A stretch of DNA of 64,000 bases from Ifrita kowaldi (lineage: Eukaryota > Chordata > Aves > Passeriformes > Cinclosomatidae). The stretch covers positions 6,266 to 70,265 of the forward strand of contig VZRS01001496.1 of assembly GCA_013398055.1 (NCBI GenBank), read 5' to 3'. The translations under genes and the position numbers were made by a program. Within the stretch, counting starts at the first letter, position 1, and every line of letters starts with the position of its first letter. The notes below the pieces were generated by a model. The model was not told where the DNA came from. It was given only the letters and a program-made list of their open reading frames with translations, and made no database searches. Positions 9,213 to 21,000 of the stretch are shown here, piece by piece.

Positions 9213-12200
9213 AGCCTCCAGGATCCTGCACCTTTGCAACCACTGCCAAGTGACTGCATGGCACCCGGCAGCCTGTGTGTCCCGATGGCGATTCACACAC
9301 AGTGAGTCCTGCACTCCCATGACTGGTTGTCCTGCCACCAAAAGCTCCTGAAAAGGTTTGCATGAATGAGCTGATCTAGCTTTGTTTCTGCTCTCATGGT
9401 TTGTCCTTTACCCTTTGGCCTTTGCCCAGCTCTGTGGCCGCAAGAGCGAGGGTCTGGCCACAGATGACTGCACAGCTGGCCAGATGCTTATTGTGCATGG
9501 CAAATGAGCCATGGTGGGGGCCCGTAGCTCCCGCTGCTCCTCAGCCCCAGCCACTGCTACGCTTGGTAAAATACCAAACCCAGCATTTTTCTCCTGCTGC
9601 AGGGAAGGCTCCAGTGCAGTCCAGTGTGTGGGCTGTGTTCAATGCTTCCTGGTGCCAGAGAAAAGGGATGCTGTTTCCTGTGTACTTGGAGCTACGCCCT
9701 GTTTCCATCCTGCTTTTCCTCCACTGTACCTGTGCAGCAAACCCAAGCCCTGCCAGCCCTGGCTTTCCCTCCTTGGTGAGAGCCCTTGGTGCCGGGGGGA
9801 CCCAGCCTGCAGCCAGCCAGGGCTCTGGCCAGCGCTGAGGAGCGGCGTGTGGCCCATGCCAGCCAGCTGGCCCACAGGAAGGCAGATGACAGGTTGGCAA
9901 AGGCTCCCAATTTCCTTCTCTTGTCTCATGAGTATCCCAGGAAGGAACAGCTGCCTCTCTTGTTCATTGTGTACCCACCTGGGACTCTGCCCTGTGCAGG
10001 TGATTGGTCTGGCCAGGTTCAAAAGCAATGTGGCCAAGAGCACTAAGGGATTTGAATACGTGCTAGCAAAAATGTTAGCAAGAGTACCTTTCACTGCATG
10101 TAAGTAAGGTCACATCAGCTGACCTTCATGCTGAGGATCTGCATGGGACTTTTTGTGTAGCTGCATGTCCAACAGCATCTAGATGTCAGTGACAACCCAG
10201 GCTACATGTGCAGCTGTGGGTACATGTGTCTGCCTGCTTGGGCACTACATGCACACCTGCCTGCGGCTGGCCACCGCCACTGGCCACAGGCTCTGGGCTG
10301 GGTACCAGAGTAGCAGGAAAAGTTGAGAGAGGGAGCATGACAGGAGGAGCCATTTGTTCAGTCAATGATTTACCAGATGTGTACACTGTACTAAAGACTT
10401 GTAAACATACTTTAATGGCCAGCTGTAAATCCAGGCAGTAGCAGTGCCAGCTTCATCTCCATCAGATGTGTCTTAAGAACAGCAGAGGAAGGGCTCTGAA
10501 TCACTTTGTTATAGGCTCTGTCAGCTCTGCAATTATGCATGTAAATCAAAGAACCAATGTCCTCAGGTCAAAATTATTTGAGTGCCAGGAAAGGTTTTAT
10601 GACCAGCAGCTTCTCCTTTGCTGGGTTCCCTGCAGTTCCTTGTCTTCCACAGAGAGCATCTCCAGAACATTGGGTTTCCATCCCAGTGCCCCAAGTGCGT
10701 GGCTGTGTTTTCACTGACTATGCTGGAAGTCTCTTTTGTTAATCACTGAAGCACAGCGTCATTAGTGAGAAGTGCAGAGTGTACACAAAGAGGAACTTGC
10801 CAAATTACTAATAAGCAGAAACTCCATCCATCTTAATGAGACAGGGTTAAGAAAATAGCAACCTAGAATATACACAATGGAGTCTTTCCAATCTGCTTAT
10901 TTACTCCTGTTAGAAAGTAGTTCTGAACTCCATCTCTGGTCCTGCTTGGAGATTATCACATGGTTTCCAAACCACAGGCATCTTATGTTCTTGCAAATCA
11001 TTTAACCTGAGAAGGATAAATAAATAAGTGGACAGATGGCTCAAAAATTTTTAGAGGGAAGAGGGCAGATAGGATTGCTGCAGAGCAAGAAGCATGAGGA
11101 GATGTTTCCTCATGGTGGGCTAGTCTCCTGTTCACTTCCTTTGGGGTCCTCACAAAAGCAGCCGAGGGTCCCCATATCCTCAGGCAGCATGGGGTCACTC
11201 TTGGGCCAAGACTCCCATCACACCAGCCCGGCAGTGTGATTTATAGCTCCCCAGTGACTTGCAGCATTTCCCCAGGTTAGTCTGGCAACCCTGTAGGGGT
11301 TTGCACCCACACCAACGTGCCTGCACACCTGTGCTCCCCAGCCACATTTTTCTTTTGTTGGGTAAGGAATGACTTTCAGTGCCTTTCACGCGTGCAGCTT
11401 GGCTGCTGTTTTATTGAACGCCAGTGCTTGCTGTATGTTATTCAGGCAAACTTTATATATGCCACAGACCCTCTCAGCAGCCTGCACCTGGTCCAGGGCA
11501 AAGCTGAGCCTTGTGGAGAAGAATGTGCTGTAATGCAGCAAATTATTACAGGATAAATATTTATAAGCCCCTGTAAACATTTGCCATCGGTTCCCTCCTG
11601 GGACTAGGGGCAGACGGTCAAGAGTTTCAGCAGTGCTGAAGGCATTAGCTCTTGTAGTCCTTTATACGTTAGCTAGTAAACCCGTTGTTGATCGTGTATA
11701 GTTATAGTATTCATTGGCGCTAATTTCACACAAACAGGAGACATTGGCTGGAATTGTTGCATGCCTTGATCCTGGCCCTGCTGCCAGCCAGCTTTTGGTG
11801 AAGGTGTCTCCTGCAGCCCCTGGGCACTGGGCACCTGCCTGAGGCATCAGAGCGGGTCCCCACAGCTGCAAAACCTCCCTGTGCAGATTCCCTTATCATG
11901 GGACGGGGGAGTGTTCCTGGCTGCATCAGTGTTACTTGGAGTCTTGGGAAATCTGCTGAGAAAAACAGAAAACAAACATGGCATAACCAACATCGTCCCT
12001 AGGGACTGATCCTGGCAGGGGCTATCAGCACTCAGTGGGCTGAGGGGGGTCTAATCTAAAGGAAATATTCCCTGGGAATGGCCAGGGGCTGTCCTGCTGC
12101 AGGGGTGGCATGGTGGGCTCTCCATGTAGGGACATGGCAGGTGGGCTGCCTCTGCTGGTGCATTCCATCTGCCCCCCAAAGAGGGAGCATGGGCACCAAG

Positions 12201-13639
12201 GAACAGTGTGAGCTCTGGGACAGGGACTGCAGGGACCCGTGGCCAGCTTGTCTCATCTCCCCATATCACTGCTGCCTCTGCTGGGGCTGAGACTGGGCTA
12301 ATGCAGTGGTGGGAAGCTGGAGAAGAAATGCCAGGGCAGGCAAGGCTGTGACTCCTCCATGCCCTCAAGTGCAGGAGTAAAACAATGAGCCCTGGGCAAT
12401 GGGGCTTGTTGCATGGGAGTATCTCGGGGCTCCACTTTGCTGCTCATGCACGAAAGCCAGTCATTTGGCAAAAATCAGCTCAGTTAGCAGGCTTTGTTCA
12501 TAAAGAGCCAGGGCCTGAATGGAGTCAGGGCTAATATATTCTATTATCCCATGCCTGCCTGTTTCCCCAGGGCAGCATGCAGGGAAAGGCGCATTCCAGC
12601 ACCAGGTGGCCAGGGCAGAGTGTGCCCAGTGTGGGCAGGGAGGACGGGACAGGTGGGAGAACACCGCTGCCAGCAGCACGGGGACATGTCACCTGCCACC
12701 TGCCCTGTCACCACTGAGCACCCACCCCAGGTGAACATGGAACAGAGTGGGATGCTGAGCTGCAGATGAGGGCAGAGCGCCTGGTCCTGCAGGCTGCCGG
12801 GATGAACAATGGAGCCAGGAATAGGCACGGTTAATTGGACTGGGCTTTTCACAGGGCAGGAGAGGTCTTGGGACAGCTAGAATGATGTGTGGTGCAAAGC
12901 TTCTCATTATTTAATAAGAAAATGTTAGCCCCTGTGGGAAAGGCAGCAATAAATAGCTATGACATTAGAGACAAGGCAGAGATTTAAGAAGCAGTGGGCT
13001 ACATAATTATGAAGGGAAATGGCTGCACAGGCTTCACGCAGAAAAATTCAAGCCCAGTCTGGAAGAGGTTTGTTGGAAGAGCAGCCCTTCTTGGGCAGCT
13101 GCTTTCTAAGAGGCCTTATATTGTGTATTAAACAATTTAGCGGCCTAGACCAGAGTTGTTGGCATTTTCATTTGGTTTGGGTTCTTTCCTCCTTCTCCCT
13201 AGTTTCTTATATTTTTTAAATAAAAAATGGTTTGCCAGCAATTGTATTTGCTGGTCAATTGTATTTCAGTGTACAATTTACTCTTGGATTCCCATTCAGG
13301 CGCTGTTGTCATGAATGTGGATATCAGCCACAGAGGAGAGAACGGAGCCAGCAAAGACCTTCCCTGAGCCAAGTTGAGAAACTGTCCAGGCCATGCATGT
13401 GGTCAGATTTAGCAGCCAAGGCATGCTGAACTGTAGCTTTTCTGTTTGGATCAAGAGCCGTGAACTGTGGCAGGCTCAGCAGCTACTGTTCAGTGTGTCA
13501 GGACTGCAGCAAAACCCACTAATCAGTGTGGGATGCTCCAGGGTCCATATCCCTGGAGTGACCACGACAGGACATTTACCTGCTGCCATGTGGTCTTTGC
13601 TGATCTGAAGATAACCAGAACCCTGACTGTAGTTTTATT

Positions 13640-13980
13640 GTGGTGTTACTGCTGTTGCCTTTGGAGAGCTCTCCAAGTTTTGAACAAGAGTTTCCCAAGT
13701 CCCCACCTTACCTGCCTACTTACGATATTCCTATCGCATGCCTCAGCCTGGAACAGAAGTATCATAGCACTGCTGAAGTCAAACACACCCATTGCTGCTC
13801 TGCAAATAGAGAGGCTCTGATACTTTCCTATGATCTTGCCATGGAAAATGGAGAGGCACTGGCACAGTTTGGTTCCCGGCCAGAGACTTGTGCCCATGGA
13901 CGTAACACCTGGGTGCAAATAAAGATACTTGAATAAATCTTGATTGAGCAGATCAGTGCCCTGTTCCACATTACACCTAT
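13640..13980 (+). other. Possible solo LTR or transcript 3' end
   Basis: Two AATAAA hexamers lie 16 bases apart (13920-13925 and 13936-13941) in an otherwise moderately GC-rich stretch, followed by T-rich sequence. This closely packed pair, with a start near TGTGG and an end near TTACA, could be a decayed endogenous-retrovirus LTR. It could also be the last exon of an unannotated plus-strand RNA. No retroviral gene is present nearby. The boundaries are guesses. Confidence 0.25.
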
Positions 13981-14189
13981 TTCCTGGGACACAGCACTAT
14001 TTTCTAAATTCTCAAAATGAGATGTTTCAGTGTTTCTAAACTGGTTTTGGTAAAAGCAAATTCTATACTGTCAGAATTTTTCAAGGAATGAGAAGTCCAT
14101 TTTGCAGCTATTTCTTGGTACAAACAGCGATCAGTGCTTTGCCACCATTTCCTGAGCCCAAGTAGCAGGAGAGGGCCTACTCCATCCAA

Positions 14190-15054
14190 CTGCCTCTTTC
14201 ATTCTGCGGGTCCCTTGTTTACTGCTAAATTCTTCACTTCATTAGTGGTGCTAACTGGCTGCTCTCTTCTGCTGGCCCTCAGGTCAAAGTAGCTCTTTCA
14301 GGCTTCCAGGCTGCAGAGCCTCTTCCATTTACCTCTCAATGAGGTGTAGTTCCTGTTTTAAATAGTACAAGTTGTTTGAGCCAAAGGCAGCAGCAGGAAG
14401 GGGAGCTTTGGAGGATTCCAGAGGAGGGAGCTCAGGAGAGCTCCTTGGGACAGGGACCTGTGGGCACACAGGGGGCAGAGCTGCTCGATGACCAGAGCTT
14501 GCGCACAAGGACTGAGCCAGCTTCTCCTGCCTGGCTTGCGCCAAGGGGCACCCTGCTCTGCCCCGCAGCGGCCGCGGGACCGCATCCCTGTGCTGACACC
14601 TGGTTAGCCTCACAGCCCCCGTCCTCCACGTACCCAGCTCCTGGCTTTGGAGGGCAGCGAGCCTTTGCAAGCCCTGAGAAGCACAGCAAGGTAAGGGTGA
14701 CGAGGGGCTGGTGCTGCTATGGAGGAACAGGGAATGCAGCTCCTGCTCCTCCGGCACATCTGGAGCCGTGTACCCAGATGCGATACCACTTTACAGAACA
14801 GACCCCCTTTCTCTCTCCTGTTTTCTGTTTGGTTTTGTTGTTGGTTTTTTTTTCTTTTTTTAAAAATTTTCTTTCCAATACCATAGTTTCTGTTAGAATT
14901 TGTCTACTGAGAAATGAGTTCTGCACGGTCCAGTCCAGGTTCACAGAAATATCTGCAACCTTGGAACAGCCGCTCAGGAGCGCCGGGACCTCCCAGAGCC
15001 GCCCCGGCTTCTGAGACCGGGAATGGCTCCGGGGGTTCGGGCCGCCCACCGGGG
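14190..15054 (+). promoter_or_regulatory. SFRP1 upstream region and 5'UTR
   Basis: This is the sequence just upstream of the SFRP1 coding exon. It has a T-rich tract at about 14827-14872 and then rises in GC and CpG content from about 14970 into exon 1. No TATA box is evident at a clear position. The start site probably lies within the GC-rich part. The extent is inferred from the position of exon 1 alone. Confidence 0.4.
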
Positions 15055-18000
15055 ATGCAGCCGAGCGGTGCTACTGGGCGAGCTCATGCGCCCCGGCCCG
15101 GGTACCTCCGAGCTCCCGCCGGCTGCGCTCCGCCGGGCCGGGGCCCCCGGGCCCGCTCCCGCTGCAGGTGGCGCCGGGACAGGCCGGNGCTGGTGTCGGT
15201 GGCCGCCGGGCTGCTAGCCTGTGGCGTGGCTAGCGAGTACGACTATGTCAGCTACCAGTCAGACCTGGGCCCTTACCCTGGCGGGCGCTTCTACGCCAAA
15301 CCCCACCAGTGTGTGGCCATCCCTGCCGACCTGCGGCTTTGCCACAGCGTGGGCTACGACAAGATGGTGCTGCCCAACCTGCTGGACCACGAGACCATGG
15401 CCGAGGTGAAGCACCAGGCGAGCAGCTGGGTGCCGCTGCTCAACAAGAATTGCCATATGGGCACCCAGGTCTTCCTCTGCTCACTCTTTGCCCCCGTCTG
15501 CCTGGACCGGCCGGTCTACCCCTGCCGCTGGCTCTGCGAGGCCGTGCGTGACTCCTGTGAGCCTGTCATGCAGTTCTTTGGCTTCTTCTGGCCAGAGATG
15601 CTCAAGTGTGACCAGTTTCCCCAGGATGACGTCTGCATTGCTATGACAGCTCCCAATGCCACCGAGGTCTCCAGGCCCAAAGGTAAGGCATGGCTTGTGC
15701 AGCAGCCTTGCTCCTGGCACTCCTCTCTGAGCTGACAGGGCAAGTGTTAGCCTAGGAGGGGCCACATGGGACCGAAGGGGCTCTTGTGGCAGGAGGAAAC
15801 CCATCTGAACTCTTCTTGGCAGCAGCCCTCCTCTAGTCTCTGAGCACTCTGTGCTCTCCTGTCCCAAGGAAGGTGGGATCCCCTGCCAGCTCCTCATCCC
15901 TATCCTGGAGCCTTGAGACAGGCTGTTTGGGACATGGTGGGGTTGTGCCTGTTCTGATCCCTTCACAGGCACTGGGGCTGGGCTCCAGCCCTGATGGGCC
16001 AGGGTGTGACCTTCCATCCTCAGTTACTGCACTGCCCTGGTTCTGCTCCCGAGCCTGACTCCTGCAGGGCTGCTCTGGGCAGCAGGAGGATGCGTGGTCG
16101 TCACGGCAGAAAGTGCTGGCTGCCTGGAGTCAACAGTGACAGTAGTCCTGGCAGGATCCCCCACGTCCAGTGCAGTTCTAGGGCAAGAGGCTGGACAGCT
16201 GGTGGCTGGACGTGCAGTGGAGATCCAACCCTGCCCTCGGGTGGGCTGTGGGCTGGAGAGGGAGCAAGAGACCTGCCCAAAAACGAATAGGGAAAGTGAA
16301 CGTGGTTCGTGTTCGTTTCCATTGCATGCGGCACGTTTCTGTGATGCCAGACTGGCTTGTTCAAGTTGCAGTGAGTCTGGCTTGTTGCTGGAAACTTGAA
16401 AATAAATATCCTGGTGTCGCTGCGGCGTTTGCTATTGGAGCACTGTGAAAGGCTGGCGGGAGGGATGTTTGTAAGAAGGAGATGGCAGAGGGCTCTAAGA
16501 GAGTACAGTGCTTTTTGGCGAGCAGAGCCTTATTGAAAGGAATTGTCACTCCTGATTCCACGGGGGGAAAAGTGCCGGCGCACGGGAGGAGCTCGGGGAC
16601 GGGCGAGGAGTGGGGCTGAGTGGTTTCTGTGGCTTCTGCGCGGTGTCTGGAGGGTCGTCTGCCCTTTGCAGTTACCTGTAAAGGCTGTATGTGGTGCTCG
16701 ACTGGGAGAACTAACCCAGCCGACGGGGTCTGTGCAATGTCGTCCTGCCCGTCTTGAAAGGACTCATTCTTCAGGGAGCCCTTCTGATACGGGACAGGAA
16801 CGGAGTGCATCCTGCAGCAGAGAGGTGACACCCTGAGGTGTCTCTAGGAGCTGTGCGGGGGCATGCGGAGGGCAGTGAGAGCAGTGGCATAGTGGCTGTG
16901 GGATGGCAGGCACGGGGGGACACCCAAGCTCAGTACCCAGAGGAGCTGTACACAGGAGCCAATGTCACATCTCGGCAATGACATCCAGAGGCAAGTGGAA
17001 TGTGAAGCTTGTGCCAGTGCCGGGGCGGGAGGGAGAGGGACTGAGCTCTGGCTGATCTCATTGCCAGGGACCCAGCCTCTCCCCACAGTGATGGCAGCAC
17101 AGCCATACCGGCTTCCTTGTCATGGCTTGCCCTTACTGATGTGATTGCTGGAGAAACCTCATTGTTTTCCAGGAATGCTCTAAATTAACGTGTCCTATGT
17201 TAACCTGGACCCTTGGTCAAGACTGCAGCCATGTCCTGTGTTGCAGGTACAAAGGTTGCTTTTATTTCCCCAGGGACTTGCAGCCAAGCATGCTCCTGGG
17301 ACAGCTGGGCCTGAGCTCCCCCTTTCAGGGTCTGAAATAGAGTCTGAGCTGTGTGCAGGTCATTCATTTTACAGACATTAATGAGCCAAGACCTGGGAAC
17401 AGTCTTCTGAATGAGCAGCATCTGCCAGGTTTTCTGTTGTATGGTTTAACAACTTCCTCTTAACCTTTCGGACCTGTCTTGAAGGCAGCACTGAGGTGGG
17501 ACACTACTGCTTTCTTTTGGTGCCTCAAACAGTTTGGAGTGAAAAAAGAAAACTCCAAGCTAATTGCAACCACTGCTGTGATGTGAACCAGCACTGCCAG
17601 ATCTCCTGCATGCCACAGAGGATCTGCTGATGGCCCAAAAGGCACCCGTTGCTTCAGCTCTGGTGCTGCCACCTCCTGCAGATACAGAGTTATTCTGGGT
17701 GACCTGTAGCTCAGTCCTTGTTCCTGTGCTGGCTGGGTACTTTCTTCCACGTGGGTTCTGCTGTGTGCACCCTGTCCGTGGTTTGTCTGCATTTTCTGTC
17801 AGCACCAACTCCTGGAGCCCCTTTGCTTTTGGGCACAGGGTGTTTTCTGCTGATTCAAAGAGGGTCAGAACTAAGCAGTGTCCCCCCCTTTTCTCTTGGT
17901 ACTAATAAGAACAAACCCTTTCAGTATTTTTCCCCATTAACACCTTGAAATTGGAATTTGTTTCTGCCTCTCAAAGAGCTGACCTGCTGAATTCCTTTCT

Positions 18001-21000
18001 CCTTAAGCACAGGCGGTAAAGCCTGCAGGCCCACAGGATGCATCAGGGGAGTTGCAGATTAATACAGCATTACACATTCCTTCTCTTGCCCCTGGAGTAA
18101 GCTGGCTCTGCAACCAGGCATTGGAAAATGGTCAGCAGGGAACAAGTGAGCTGGAGGCAGGCTGAGGTTGTGCTTGGAGTTGAGCTGTCAGCTGCAGCAG
18201 ATGGGCCCTAGCCAACCTGTAGTGGGCCCCGAGGGTGGGCTGGAGATGTCTGCTGTAGCGCCTCAGGAGGGATGGGAGGGCTTGCAGTTTTCGGGTAGCT
18301 GTGGCTCCACAGAACAGCAGTTTCCCTGGGGTACAGAGCCATGCAGGAGCTGGCTGGGCCCCCAGCATTTGTGTTCCTGACTGTAGTGTCATGTGGTGAC
18401 CCAGAGCAGAGGACAATTTCTCTTCCCATTGACAGGGGACAGTGCCTCCTGCAGTCCTGTTGTGCTGTGAAAGGGCTGCAGGAGGCAGGACTGAAGGATG
18501 GGTTGATTTAGATTGGATATAAGGAAGGCTTTTTGCAGTGAGAGTTGTAAAACAGTGGCACAGATTACCTAGAAATGTGGTGAGTGCCCCGTCCTTGGAA
18601 ACATTAATGGTCAGGTTTGGTGGGACTCTGAGCAACCTGATCAAGTTAGGGCAGGGGGATTGTGCATGAGCAAAGCGGCTGCCTGTGGAAGGGGCTACCC
18701 AGGGGCTCCCAGGTCCAGCCCACAGGATGGCTGCTGCCTCTGGACCGTGGCGCAGCAAGGCAGGGGTCCCTGCCACCTTGGGTGTGTTACAGCCTGTTCA
18801 GGGGCTGCTGGAGCATTGCTAGAACAAAGCCTGTATTTGCACCAGGGAACAATGAGTATTATTTTCCATTTTCGTTTGCTTTTTTTCTTCTTTTTAAATT
18901 TTCTGCCTGGAAAGCTCGTAGAGTGGATGCAGCGGTGGCTTTCATGATGGTCTGGCTGGTGTAGGCTTGGCCAGCCTCCTCATGTGCACTCCGGCTGTTG
19001 AGGCAGATTGAAGTGCTTGGCACAGCAGGTACCCCCTGCTTGTTCCTGACAGTGGTCCCCAGCACAGTGATGAACTGCTGGCTCTGCAACAGACGGAAGG
19101 CTGGGCCTGTGTCACCTTCCTAGGAGCACCCTCTCTCCCTTGTCATGAGCTCATTAAATGGGCAGCCTGGAAAGAAATATTCTGACTGCTGATTTTAAAA
19201 ATAAAGTGTTAGGGATGTCAACATATCTCCAAAGGCTGGCTTCTTCCTGTGTCACTCTGAGTTAGATGGTGATAGTGGCAGTTGCGTGTTAGGGTTCTGG
19301 AAGAAGAGGTTATCCAGATGATGGGCAGCTCTCAGAGGTACAGAGTGGGACTGTGGAGGTAGATGTTGGTGCTGTGAAGGCTGACTTGTGACTCACACAT
19401 AGGAGCGAGCGGAAGGCCAGTTGCGCTGCATGTGTGATTAATAAAGTCACGGTGCGTGTCCCCATGAATTAGCATTTGGCACAGAACAGATTTGGGGGTG
19501 GCGACAGGGGAAGAACAAGCCACAGAAAACAAATGTCTCGCCCGAATACCCACGGGGCATCTGTGGCTGAGGAGACATGACACTATGGTCATGGCTGTGC
19601 CTCCCTCGCCAGCCGTGCTGGCTCTGCATCCCTCTTTCTGGGACACCTCTCTGCCTTTTTGGTCCAGCAATGCTGCGGGTTTGCTGGCCTGGCTGAGGGC
19701 TGGAAGGCCATGAGTGCTCAGTTTAAATGCAGGGACTGGCAGATGTTTTGCTGCAGTGTTGTCCCTGAGAATAACTCCCTTGTGTGGGAAGAGCCCTCCG
19801 TCTTGCTGGACCAGGAACAAGCAGCATCTCCCAGCTCAATAAATTCATCTGCCAGTAGCTCAAGTCTACGTCTGTGCTGCTGGGTGGTCTCTGCTCCAGC
19901 TGCAGATGGGAACCTGGAAACAGATTCTTACTCTCTGGGTGAAGTGAGCTTTCCTCCCAGGACAGATCCCAGTGAAATCCCCTGGGCTGGCATTTCCCGA
20001 GAGGCAGATGTCAGCCGCTGCCAGCGGCTGGCAAGCAGAGATGGCTCTGCTCTGCTGGAGCCATGAGGCTGCCCTGGGCTCAAAACAAAAGAGAGGATGA
20101 CCAGTCTTGGTGGTGGCGGTGGCATCCACAAGAGCTGTGCAGGACCGTCCCCAACCAGTGCTGCTCTGGGGCAAGGCAGGAGAGAGGGCGGTGAGGGGCT
20201 TTTTGAGCACTGCCTGGGCAGTCTGTGGGATGGTCCCCAGTACCGAGGGGAACACTGCACTGAACTGGGCTGTCCCAGTCCTGAACCCCCTTGCCTGGCA
20301 CCAGGGTAGTCCCTTGGCACTTGAGCCATCTCTGGGCAGCATCCTCCTGCTGTGCCAGGGTTTGGGCATTGTGTGCCTGCCTTGGCATGACACGGGGAGG
20401 GAATGTCAGCAGGCTATGGGCCATGCCCCCTGGCAAGCGGCTCCCCTCAGCTGAGTGCCTGGCCCTGAAAACTCCTCTCTTTGCCAGTGCTGTCCTCTTG
20501 CTCTTAGCAGCTGCCTACCCCTGCCTGTGCCTGCCCTTGGAGCCACTGACAGGGTTGGAGTGGGGCTGGCAGAAGGCTGCCTATGGCCAGTGCTGCCATG
20601 TAAGCCGGTGGATGGTTCCTTACACCCAGTAGGGTGTTGTCCCACAGGACTGGGAGCTGGGAGCCTGTGGGAGGGTGCATGGGCATGTGTCCCCCTCGAG
20701 GGTGGCAGTCTGACAGCATGGGCAGTCTGGCTCTGCGGTACTACTTGTGCTGGCTTCTCGCTGCCTCTCAATTGTCTTCGCTTCTTTCCTCTTGCCAGGA
20801 ACAACTGTGTGTCCCCCTTGTGACAATGAGATGAAGTCAGAGGCCATCGTGGAGCACCTGTGTGCCAGCGAGTTTGGTAAGAAGGAGCAGTCTAGGCACG
20901 TGAAGGCTTCCCAGGTGGGCATGGGGCAGCATGGCTCCTGCGTGGGATAGATTGGGACTGCCACGTTTCCCTGCCCATGGTGCTGCTGGTGTGCCCTGCA

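Larger units (their letters stand above)
5780..13600. other. GOLGA7-SFRP1 intergenic DNA
   Basis: No gene is recognised here. The many open frames are short and overlap on both strands. Listed separately within it are two CR1 fragments and a DR1 motif. The sequence around 7500-7620 is AT-rich, followed by a DR1, and has the look of a regulatory element. The rest appears as ordinary unique avian intergenic sequence. Confidence 0.6.

Noticed and set aside
15481..16017. 178-codon minus-strand open frame opposite SFRP1 exon 1
   Set aside because: It is the antisense shadow of a GC-rich coding exon and continues into the intron; no protein signature.
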